Source: DSAR01 sp034437315 (lineage in GTDB: Bacteria; Chloroflexota; Anaerolineae; B4-G1). Taken from it: a stretch of 6,892 bases of DNA. Made by a program: the position numbers and the translations under genes. Shown in pieces: positions 1 to 6,153 of this stretch (the first letter of the stretch is position 1; each line of letters begins with the position of its first letter). Location of the stretch: NCBI GenBank assembly GCA_034437315.1, contig DAOTUC010000251.1, positions 1-6,892 on the forward strand. Direction: 5' to 3'. The notes under the pieces are model-generated. The model searched no databases, was not told the origin of the DNA, and saw nothing but the letters and a program-made list of their open reading frames with translations.

Positions 1-65
1 CTTCCAGTTCTGTGCTCGAAACGGCGATTTTGACGACAAATAGGCCTTCTGACAGCCGTTTTCTT

Positions 66-86
66 GAAAACTGCTGTTCTACAGCA
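66..86 (-). terminator. possible rho-independent terminator of groESL
   Basis: Read on the minus strand, about 38 bases after the groEL stop codon, TGCTGT-AGA-ACAGCA forms a perfect 6-bp stem with a 3-base loop and is followed by GTTTTC. The stem is short and the T-run is only four bases, so it would be a weak intrinsic terminator. The same bases can instead pair with the adjacent palindrome at 52-77, giving a longer alternative hairpin. No other terminator candidate is visible between groEL and the window edge. Confidence 0.4.
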
Positions 87-123
87 TCAGAGTGTAATGG
101 CGATGCTCAAGACAAATGACCCA

Positions 124-1767
124 CTAGTACATCCCGGCGCCTGGCCCGCCGCCTCCGGGAGGCATGGGCGGCTCTTCCTCCGGAATGTCCGTGATGAGCG
201 CCTCGGTGGAGAGCACCATCGCGGCAATGGACGCGGCGTTCGACAGCGCGCCCTTCGTGACCTTGGCCGGATCGATGATGCCAGCCTCGATCATATCCAG
301 AAACTCGCCCTGGATGACGTCGTACCCGATGTGCTTGTTACCCTGGCTCTCCTGCTCGCGGCGCGCCGAGTCGAGGATCACCGATCCATCCTCGCCGGCG
401 TTCTCGGCGATCTTACGGATCGGCATTTCCAGCGCCGTGCGCAGAATTCTGACCCCCGTCTGCTCGTCCGGATAGGTCATCTCGACCCCGTCCAGCGCGG
501 AGATGGCGTTGATTAGCGCGACGCCGCCGCCGGCCACAATCCCCTCTTCGACCGCTGCGCGGGTCGCCGAAAGCGCGTCCTCCACGCGGTGCTTCTTCTC
601 TTTCAATTCCGTCTCAGTCGCTGCGCCGACGCGGATGACGGCTACGCCGCCAGCCAACTTCGCCAACCGCTCCTGTAACTTCTCACGGTCGTAGTCGGAT
701 GTAGAAGCCTCAATCTCGACCTTGATCTGCTCCATACGGCCCTGGATGTCAGCGTCAGAACCGGCGCCGCCGACGATGGTGGTCTCGTCCTTGGTGGAGA
801 CGACCTTGTCGGCCCGGCCCAGATCCTCCATCGTGACGCTATCCAGCTTGCGACCCTCTTCCTCGGTGATCAAGTTGCCGCCGGTGAGCAGAGCGATGTC
901 GCGCAACATCGCCTTGCGGCGGTCGCCGAAACCGGGCGCCTTCACCGCCAGGCAGTTCAGCATACCGCGCAACTTGTTGAGCACCAACGTCGCCAGCGCT
1001 TCGCCGTCAATATCCTCCGCCAGGACGACCAGGTTGCGGGCGCCGCGTTGGACCAGCTTCTCCAGAATCGGCACCAGGTCTTGAGCGGCCGATATCTTCT
1101 TGTCGTGAATTAGGATGTACGGCTCGTCGATGACCGATTCCATCGATTCAGGGCTGGTGACGAAATAGGGGGAGATGTACCCGCGGTCGAACTGCATCCC
1201 CTCGACGTACTCAATCTCGAATTCCAACCCCTTGCTTTCCTCAACGGTGATGACGCCGTCTTTGCCGACCTTGTCCATCACCTCCGCGATCAACTCGCCG
1301 ATCTCGCGATCCTGCGCGGAGATAGCGGCCACGTTGGCAATCTCCTTCTTGGTGGACAATTCAATCGATTGGTCAGCGATGGCGACCACGACCGCCTCGG
1401 CGCCGGCCAAAATGCCGCGCTTGAGCAGCATCGAGTTAGCGCCGGCGGCCACATTCTTCATCCCCTCGGTGATGATCGTGTGAGCCAATAAAGTCGCGGT
1501 GGTCGTACCATCCCCGGCAATGTCGTTCGTCTTCGTCGCGGCTTCCTTCAGGAGTTGCGCGCCCATATTCTCGAACGGTTCCTCTAATTCAATTTCCTTG
1601 GCGACCGTCACACCATCGTGGGTGATCGTGGGCGCGCCCCACTTCTTATCCAGGGCCACATTCCGCCCCTTCGGCCCCAACGTGGTCACGACCGCGTTCG
1701 CCAAAACGTCGATCCCCTTTTTGAGAGAGCGACGCGCATCTTCACTAAAAACTAACTGCTTTGCCAT
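124..1767 (-). CDS. groEL: 60-kDa chaperonin GroEL
   Basis: This is the ATP-driven folding chamber subunit (Hsp60): 14 copies form two stacked cytosolic rings that fold client proteins under the GroES lid. The protein is 547 residues, the usual length. Visible landmarks are the ATP-binding GDGTTTAT motif at 85-92 with the nucleotide-site aspartates D51 and D86, the catalytic aspartate D397 in RVEDAL, and the family signature AAVEEGIVAGGG at 404-415. The C-terminal tail is glycine- and proline-rich and ends GAGMY, in place of the GGM repeats of E. coli. The start is fixed by TAAGGAGGA a few bases upstream and by the conserved MAKQLVFSEDAR beginning. It lies 33 bases downstream of groES, so it is the second gene of a CIRCE-controlled operon. 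No key residue is missing and the frame is intact. Confidence 0.98.
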   Translation of the reverse strand: MAKQLVFSEDARRSLKKGIDVLANAVVTTLGPKGRNVALDKKWGAPTITHDGVTVAKEIELEEPFENMGAQLLKEAATKTNDIAGDGTTTATLLAHTIITEGMKNVAAGANSMLLKRGILAGAEAVVVAIADQSIELSTKKEIANVAAISAQDREIGELIAEVMDKVGKDGVITVEESKGLEFEIEYVEGMQFDRGYISPYFVTSPESMESVIDEPYILIHDKKISAAQDLVPILEKLVQRGARNLVVLAEDIDGEALATLVLNKLRGMLNCLAVKAPGFGDRRKAMLRDIALLTGGNLITEEEGRKLDSVTMEDLGRADKVVSTKDETTIVGGAGSDADIQGRMEQIKVEIEASTSDYDREKLQERLAKLAGGVAVIRVGAATETELKEKKHRVEDALSATRAAVEEGIVAGGGVALINAISALDGVEMTYPDEQTGVRILRTALEMPIRKIAENAGEDGSVILDSARREQESQGNKHIGYDVIQGEFLDMIEAGIIDPAKVTKGALSNAASIAAMVLSTEALITDIPEEEPPMPPGGGGPGAGMY

Positions 1768-1800
1768 ATCTATTCCTCCTTAAAAATCGGGTGATTTCTC

Positions 1801-2103
1801 TTATTCCAAAATAGCCAGAATATCATTTTCCTTCAAGAAGAGGATTTCCTTCCCATCCTTGGTCTTGAAAGATGTGCCGGCGTACTTGGCGTACACGACT
1901 GTATCCCCAACGCTGACGTCCAGGGGGATGCGCTTGCCTTCCTCGTCACGGCTTCCAGGGCCCACCGCCAGGATCTTACCCTGTTGCGGTTTTTCCTTGG
2001 CCGTATCGGGAAGAACCAATTGCCCGCCTGCAAAGGTGGCCTGGTCCTCCTCCAGAGGCTCGATAACCACGCGATCACCCATCGGCTTGATGTTTAATGC
2101 CAT
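1801..2103 (-). CDS. groES: 10-kDa co-chaperonin GroES
   Basis: This is the heptameric lid that caps GroEL and releases the folding substrate into the closed chamber. The protein is 100 residues, slightly longer than many GroES proteins, and starts with the typical MALNIKPMGDRVVIEP. The mobile loop that contacts GroEL is at about residues 18-35, with the hydrophobic tripeptide in GGQLVLP (26-32), followed by DTAKEKPQQGKILAVGPG. The GGDTVVYAKYAGT-like stretch at 65-77 (here VGDTVVYAKYAGT) is also conserved. The start has a strong TAGGAGGT site about six bases upstream on the minus strand. It is the first gene of the operon and lies about 93 bases downstream of the predicted transcription start, behind CIRCE. 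The mobile loop appears one or two residues longer than that of E. coli by hand alignment. Confidence 0.98.
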   Translation of the reverse strand: MALNIKPMGDRVVIEPLEEDQATFAGGQLVLPDTAKEKPQQGKILAVGPGSRDEEGKRIPLDVSVGDTVVYAKYAGTSFKTKDGKEILFLKENDILAILE

Positions 2104-2155
2104 CTTTTACCTCCTAATCTGAGATTGTTCATACGTTTCTTACCCATTTTGCGGA

Positions 2156-2164
2156 TTAGCACTC
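2156..2164. promoter_or_regulatory. extra CIRCE half-site
   Basis: A second perfect TTAGCACTC lies one base to the left of the CIRCE left arm, giving a direct repeat of the half-site with a 10-base period, about one helical turn. It is on the groES-proximal side. It may add a second HrcA contact or be a leftover of a local duplication; its function is inferred only. Confidence 0.6.
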
Positions 2165-2165
2165 G

Positions 2166-2192
2166 TTAGCACTCTTGCGCTCAGACTGCTAA
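2166..2192. promoter_or_regulatory. CIRCE operator (HrcA-binding inverted repeat)
   Basis: TTAGCACTC, nine bases, then GACTGCTAA matches the CIRCE consensus TTAGCACTC-N9-GAGTGCTAA with one mismatch. On the groES strand it begins about 11 bases after the -10 box, so it sits at the start of the transcript, where HrcA is known to repress groESL until heat or misfolded protein inactivates it. HrcA itself is not in the window. Confidence 0.95.
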
Positions 2193-2202
2193 CACGTTCG
2201 AT

Positions 2203-2231
2203 ATGATACCATGGCTTTTCTGCGATGTCAA
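2203..2231 (-). promoter_or_regulatory. sigma-70-type promoter of groESL
   Basis: Read on the minus strand, a perfect -35 TTGACA (2226-2231) is followed after exactly 17 bases by TATCAT (2203-2208), one mismatch from TATAAT. The expected start of transcription is near 2196, just before CIRCE, leaving a leader of about 93 bases before the groES ATG. The arrangement is the standard one for vegetative-sigma, HrcA-repressed chaperonin operons. Confidence 0.9.
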
Positions 2232-2308
2232 GTGTTTTCTCCCGACTTTTGTTAAACCCCGATCGCCAGTGCTAAGCCGGATGCTTGGATCAGGCCGCTA
2301 ACATCCAC

Positions 2309-2335
2309 TTTGAGGGTCAAATCGATCAAGTTGAT
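2309..2335. promoter_or_regulatory. pair of small palindromes, possible operator for mvaA
   Basis: Two perfect short palindromes sit side by side: TTTGA-GGG-TCAAA (2309-2321) and ATCAA-G-TTGAT (2325-2335), with centres 15 bases apart. Both use TCAA/TTGA half-sites. They lie about 24 to 50 bases upstream of the mvaA -10 box, overlapping where a -35 box would be. A regulator-binding site is plausible, but no known regulator motif is recognised. Confidence 0.3.
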
Positions 2336-2358
2336 AGGTTTTGAGAGCCGCTTGTCGT

Positions 2359-2364
2359 TATAAT
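2359..2364 (+). promoter_or_regulatory. probable -10 box of the mevalonate operon promoter
   Basis: A perfect TATAAT lies 95 bases upstream of the mvaA start codon in an AT-richer patch. No good -35 is found at 16-18 bases: TTGATA (2331-2336) is 22 bases away and TTGAGA (2341-2346) is 12 bases away. Transcription would begin near 2371. The missing -35 could mean an activator-dependent promoter, or that the real promoter is elsewhere. Confidence 0.45.
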
Positions 2365-2374
2365 AAAGCCGTGA

Positions 2375-2401
2375 CCGCCGGGGCCAGCGGCCTTCCGGCG
2401 G
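2375..2401 (+). other. GC-rich hairpin in the predicted mvaA leader
   Basis: CCGCCGG (2375-2381) pairs with CCGGCGG (2395-2401), and the inside continues as GGCC-AGC-GGCC, giving an 11-bp stem with a TT bulge and a 3-base loop. It lies just after the predicted transcription start. No T-run follows on the plus strand, so it is not a classical terminator. It may stabilise the mRNA or act in regulation; the role is unknown. Confidence 0.5.
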
Positions 2402-2459
2402 CTTGCGTGTGTATTGTGTTCAGATAACGTGCATATAAAGCAAGGAGGCATCAGCGCAT

Positions 2460-3761
2460 ATGACAGCGTCTATGAAGGCGTCTTCCCGTTTGCCGGGATT
2501 TTATAACCTGCCGCTGGACGAGCGGGTCGCCCGCGTCGCCCGGCGGGCTGATCTCACCGACGAGGAGACGGACGCCCTGCACAGCGCGATGGGGCTGGAC
2601 CTGGCGCGAGCCGAGCAGATGGTCGAGAACGTCGTCGGCCTGTACAGCCTGCCGCTGGGGATCGCCGTCAACTTCGTCGTCAACGGGCGCGACGTGCTGG
2701 CGCCGATGGTGATTGAGGAACCGTCGGTGGTCGCCGGCGCATCCTTCACCGCCAAATTGGCCCGCGCCGGCGGCGGATTCCGCGCCGTGGCCGACGAGCC
2801 GGAGATGATCGGCCAGATACAGGTGCTTGATCTCGCCGATCCCTGGGCAGCCCGTTTCGACCTGCTGGCGGCGCGCGACGAACTGCTGGCGCTGGCCGAC
2901 GAGAGCGATCCCGTCATCGTCCGATTGGGCGGCGGGGCCCGAGACCTGACGGCCCGCGTGCTCGAACACACCCCCGCCGGCCCGATGCTGGCGCTTCATC
3001 TAATCTTCGATTGCCGGGACGCCATGGGCGCCAACGCCGTCAACACCGCTTGCGAGGCCCTGGCCCCCCAGATCGAGGAGATCACGGGCGGGCGGGTCCT
3101 GTTGCGCATCCTCTCCAATCTGGCCGACCGGCGCCTGGCGCGGGCGCGCTGCACGATCCCGACCGAGGTCTTGGGTTTCCGCGATTTCTCCGGGGAGCAA
3201 GTCGCGCGGGGCGTCGTCGAGGCCTGGGCCTTCGCCGCGGCCGATCCCTACCGCGCCGCGACGCACAACAAGGGGATTATGAACGGCGTCGACGCGGTCG
3301 TCATCGCGACCGGCAACGACTGGCGGGCCGTCGAGGCCGGCGCCCACGCCTACGCCGCCCGTTCCGGCCGCTACACCAGCCTGAGCGCCTGGGAGATTGA
3401 CGCGCAGGGGAACCTGGCGGGCGTGCTAGAGTTGCCCCTGGCGCTGGGGATCGTGGGCGGCGCGACCCGCGTCCACCCCACGGCCCGGTTGGCGCTCAAG
3501 ATCCTGGGCGTGCAGACGGCCCGCGAGCTGGCGGAAATCGTCGCCTCGGTGGGGCTGGCCCAGAACCTGGCTGCCCTGCGCGCGTTGGCGACGGAGGGCA
3601 TCCAGCGAGGCCACATGCGGCTTCACGCCCGGCAGGTCGCGCTCGCCGCCAGCGCCGCGGGGGACGAAGTCCCCCAACTGGTCAAGCAAATGATCGCCGA
3701 AGGGAACATCCGCGTCAATCGCGCCCAGGAGATTTTGAGCCAATTACGCCAGGAACAATAA
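2460..3761 (+). CDS. mvaA: class II hydroxymethylglutaryl-CoA reductase
   Basis: This enzyme catalyses the four-electron reduction of HMG-CoA to mevalonate, the committed step of the mevalonate route to isoprenoids. The 433-residue protein is soluble, with no membrane anchor, and resembles the Pseudomonas mevalonii class II enzyme along its whole length. The catalytic residues are all present: E87 in VIEEPSV, K271 in THNKGIMNG, D287 in TGNDWRAVEAGAH and H385 in RGHMRLHAR. ENVVG (56-60) and the dinucleotide-binding DAMGAN (187-192) are also intact. D150 aligns by hand with the P. mevalonii aspartate known to favour NADH over NADPH, so NADH use is inferred. AAGGAGG 11 bases upstream supports the ATG at 2460. 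It is the first gene of the operon, 23 bases before the synthase gene. That neighbour argues for a biosynthetic role, not the mevalonate breakdown seen in P. mevalonii. Confidence 0.96.
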   Translation: MTASMKASSRLPGFYNLPLDERVARVARRADLTDEETDALHSAMGLDLARAEQMVENVVGLYSLPLGIAVNFVVNGRDVLAPMVIEEPSVVAGASFTAKLARAGGGFRAVADEPEMIGQIQVLDLADPWAARFDLLAARDELLALADESDPVIVRLGGGARDLTARVLEHTPAGPMLALHLIFDCRDAMGANAVNTACEALAPQIEEITGGRVLLRILSNLADRRLARARCTIPTEVLGFRDFSGEQVARGVVEAWAFAAADPYRAATHNKGIMNGVDAVVIATGNDWRAVEAGAHAYAARSGRYTSLSAWEIDAQGNLAGVLELPLALGIVGGATRVHPTARLALKILGVQTARELAEIVASVGLAQNLAALRALATEGIQRGHMRLHARQVALAASAAGDEVPQLVKQMIAEGNIRVNRAQEILSQLRQEQ

Positions 3762-3784
3762 CAGCTTAACTTGCAACTGACATA

Positions 3785-4858
3785 ATGAAAGAGAACCATT
3801 CAATGAATATCCTTAAACCAGCACGAGATGTGGGCGTCGTCGGTTATGGCGCTTACGCGCCGCGATACCGGCTGCCGTCCACAGAGATCGGGCGGGTGTG
3901 GGCCGGCGATCCCGACATGGCGCCGATCAAGGAAAAATCGGCGCCGGGCCCCGACGAGGACGTCGTGACGATGTCCCTGGAGGCGGCCCGTAACGCCCTG
4001 GCCCGCGCGCCAGAACTGGACCCGACCCTCATTCGGGCGGTCTGGGTGGGCAGCGAATCCCATCCCTACGCCGTCAAGCCGACCTCGACCATCGTGGCCG
4101 AATCGATCGGCGCGAGCCCCTACACCCAGGCCGGCGATTGGGAATTCGCCTGCAAGGCCGGAACCGAGGCCTTTCAGGCGGCCATCGGTTTCGTGGGCTC
4201 TGGAATGGCCCGCTACGCGCTCGCCATCGGGATGGACACCGCCCAGGCGCGGCCCGGCGACGCGCTGGAATACACGGCCGGCGCGGGCGGCGGTGCCTTC
4301 TTGATCGGGCCGGCCGATGAGGCGTTGGCTGTCCTCGAAGGCTCGATCTCCTACGTCACCGACACACCGGACTTCTGGCGGCGGGCCTACCAGCACTACC
4401 CCTCGCACGGGGGGCGCTTCACCGGACAACCGGCCTATTTCAAGCACTCGGCGGCGGCGGCACGGGAATTGATGACCGCGCTGGAGACGGCGCCTGACGA
4501 TTACGCCTACGCCGTCTTCCATCAGCCCAACGCCAAATACCCGCAGAAGGTCGCCCGCCAGTTGGGCTTCCGGCCGGAACAGATCGCCCCGGGCCTGCTG
4601 GTCAATGAGATCGGCAACACCTACGCCGGCTCCTGTCTCATCGGCCTGACCGCTGTGTTGGACGCGGCCAAACCGGGGGATCGGGTGCTGGCGGTGAGTT
4701 ACGGTTCCGGGGCCGGTTCCGATGGGTTCTCGTTCCGCGTCACCGAGGCGATCACAGAGAGACGAAAACGGGCGCCAATGACGCGCGATTACGTCGACCG
4801 GCGCGTGCTAATTGATTATGGGATGTATGTGCGATTTACCAGGAAGTTGAGAAAATGA
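3785..4858 (+). CDS. archaeal-type hydroxymethylglutaryl-CoA synthase
   Basis: This enzyme condenses acetyl-CoA with acetoacetyl-CoA to give HMG-CoA. The 357-residue length and motifs fit the archaeal synthase family, which is distinct from the longer mvaS/eukaryotic enzymes. The expected thiolase-fold catalytic residues are visible: general base E91 in SESHPYAVKPT, nucleophile C123 in EFACKAGTEA and H246 in FHQPNAKYP. NEIGNTYAGS (274-283) and the GSGAGSDGFSF loop (308-318) are also typical. The basic tail VLIDYGMYVRFTRKLRK is like archaeal homologues. The start is uncertain: the ATG at 3785 has no ribosome site, while an in-frame ATG at 3803 (Met7) follows a weak GAAAGAGA and would give 351 residues. 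The stop overlaps the thiolase start by four bases (ATGA), which implies translational coupling and fits a complex of the two enzymes. Confidence 0.94.
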   Translation: MKENHSMNILKPARDVGVVGYGAYAPRYRLPSTEIGRVWAGDPDMAPIKEKSAPGPDEDVVTMSLEAARNALARAPELDPTLIRAVWVGSESHPYAVKPTSTIVAESIGASPYTQAGDWEFACKAGTEAFQAAIGFVGSGMARYALAIGMDTAQARPGDALEYTAGAGGGAFLIGPADEALAVLEGSISYVTDTPDFWRRAYQHYPSHGGRFTGQPAYFKHSAAAARELMTALETAPDDYAYAVFHQPNAKYPQKVARQLGFRPEQIAPGLLVNEIGNTYAGSCLIGLTAVLDAAKPGDRVLAVSYGSGAGSDGFSFRVTEAITERRKRAPMTRDYVDRRVLIDYGMYVRFTRKLRK

Positions 4859-6009
4859 GAGACGTAGCGATCATTGGGGTAGGACAGACGGAAGTTGGAG
4901 AGCATTGGGACATCGGTTTGCGACACCTGGCGCTGTACGCGCTGCAAGCGGCGATGGCGGACGCCGGCGTCAACCAGGTCGATTCGCTCTACGTGGGCAA
5001 TATGTTATCGGGCGCATTGAACGGACAGGAACACCTGGGGGCGCTGGTCGCCGACTTCGCCGGATTGCGCGGCGTCGAGGCGTTCAAGATTGAGGCCGCC
5101 TGTGGATCTGGCGCGGCGGCCTTGCGCATGGGATACGTGGCGGTCGCCAGCGGATTGGCCGACATCGTCGTGGCGGTCGGCGTGGAGAAGATGACCGACG
5201 CCCTGGGGCCGGACGCCACGACCGCGCTGGCTATGGCGGCCGACAGCGATTACGAGGCGGCCCAGGGGGTTTCCTTCGTCGCCATCAACGCGCTGTTGAT
5301 GCGTCGATATATGCACGAATATGGATGCCCGCATCAGGATTTCGCCGCTTTCGCCGTCAACGCTCACAAGAACGCGGTCAACAATCCTCACGCGATGTTC
5401 CATTTCCCCGTCAAGGCGGAGCGCTTCGCCCAGGCGAAGATGATCTGCGATCCGATCAACCTGCTCGATAGCTCCCCCATCTGCGACGGCGCGGCGGCGC
5501 TCGTGCTGGCCCCGGCCGACGCAGCGCGCACGCTTTCGGCGGCGCCGGTGCGCATCGCCGCCTCGGCCGTGGGAACCGACACGATCGCCGTGCACGACCG
5601 GCGGGACCCGCTGGTCCTGGATGGGGCGATTTTATCGTCGAATAGGGCCTACGAACAGGCCGGTATCACGCCCGGCGACGTCGACCTATTCGAGCTGCAC
5701 GATGCGTTCAGCATCATGGCCGCGTTGAGCCTGGAGGCGGCCGGTTTCGCCGAGAAGGGCCAGGGGGCGCAGGTCGCAGTGAATGGCGAGATCGGCATTG
5801 AGGGGCGCATCCCCATCGCCACGATGGGCGGGTTGAAGGCCCGCGGCCATCCGGTGGGCGCCACAGGCGTCTACCAGGTCGTCGAGGTCGTCCAGCAATT
5901 GCGCGGCCTGGCGGGAGCCAACCAGGTGGCTGACGCCCAGTGGGGCATGGCGCAAAACGTCGGGGGCAGCGGCGCGACAGTCGTGACGCATATCCTGGAA
6001 AAAATGTAA
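4855..6009 (+). CDS. archaeal/SCP2-type acetyl-CoA C-acetyltransferase (acetoacetyl-CoA thiolase)
   Basis: It probably condenses two acetyl-CoA to acetoacetyl-CoA, feeding the synthase encoded just upstream. The 384-residue protein has the thiolase nucleophile C83 in AACGSGAAAL, H282 in ELHDAF and H332 in KARGHPVGATG. As in SCP2/archaeal thiolases, HDAF replaces the NEAF of classical bacterial thiolases, and the usual C-terminal CxG cysteine is absent: the matching region reads QNVGGSGAT (368-376). The beginning MRDVAIIGVGQTEVGEHWD is typical. AGGAAG eight bases upstream supports the start, and the four-base overlap with the synthase gene ties their translation together. In methanogens this subfamily forms a complex with HMG-CoA synthase and DUF35, with channelling of acetoacetyl-CoA. 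Its context here predicts the same. A different acyl-CoA substrate cannot be excluded from sequence alone. Confidence 0.92.
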   Translation: MRDVAIIGVGQTEVGEHWDIGLRHLALYALQAAMADAGVNQVDSLYVGNMLSGALNGQEHLGALVADFAGLRGVEAFKIEAACGSGAAALRMGYVAVASGLADIVVAVGVEKMTDALGPDATTALAMAADSDYEAAQGVSFVAINALLMRRYMHEYGCPHQDFAAFAVNAHKNAVNNPHAMFHFPVKAERFAQAKMICDPINLLDSSPICDGAAALVLAPADAARTLSAAPVRIAASAVGTDTIAVHDRRDPLVLDGAILSSNRAYEQAGITPGDVDLFELHDAFSIMAALSLEAAGFAEKGQGAQVAVNGEIGIEGRIPIATMGGLKARGHPVGATGVYQVVEVVQQLRGLAGANQVADAQWGMAQNVGGSGATVVTHILEKM

Positions 6010-6018
6010 GCGCTGACC

Positions 6019-6058
6019 CTGTTCGTTCAAAACAGCTGGCCCCGTTCATTCAAAACGG
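6019..6058 (+). repeat. two tandem hairpins with a 23-base period
   Basis: CTGTT-CGTTCAA-AACAG (6019-6035) and CCGTT-CATTCAA-AACGG (6042-6058) are two copies of one unit. Each is a 5-bp stem with a 7-base loop. The second stem position is T-A in one copy and C-G in the other, a compensated change. A further perfect stem, CGGAC-AACC-GTCCG (6056-6069), shares bases with the second hairpin, so the two exclude each other. They lie 10 bases after the thiolase stop codon, inside the likely operon, and no long T-run follows. A role in mRNA processing or partial termination is possible. Confidence 0.6.
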
Positions 6059-6153
6059 ACAACCGTCCGCGCCGAAAGCGTTGGGTCTGTAGTCCGGCGG
6101 GGGCAAGTACGATCAGTGTATACGATAAGCAATATCATTTAGGAGGTTTTATC

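Noticed and set aside
2..43. A short plus-strand open frame (FQFCARNGDFDDK then TAG) that could be the end of a gene convergent with groEL.
   Set aside because: Only 13 codons are visible, with no recognisable motif, so a coding call cannot be supported.
52..77. Imperfect palindrome with 12-base arms around GTTTTC-TT-GAAAAC.
   Set aside because: It overlaps the simpler terminator stem at 66-86 and competes with it; it is treated as an alternative fold of the same region and not as a separate element.
64..516. Long open frames antisense to groEL, and similar ones opposite mvaA, the synthase and the thiolase.
   Set aside because: They lie opposite strongly conserved genes, are arginine/serine/proline-rich shadow translations of GC-rich codons, and show no family features.
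2434..2439. TATAAA as an alternative -10 for mvaA.
   Set aside because: Transcription would begin inside the ribosome-binding site, and the -35-like hexamers upstream are at 14 or 25 bases spacing.
4855..6009. Loss of the second catalytic cysteine in the thiolase as a sign of inactivation.
   Set aside because: The NVGGSG and HDAF pattern is normal for the SCP2/archaeal thiolase subfamily, and the nucleophile C83 and H332 are intact.
6119..6126. TATACGAT as a separate promoter for the DUF35 gene.
   Set aside because: Only four of six positions match a -10 in either register, and no -35 lies at a suitable distance.
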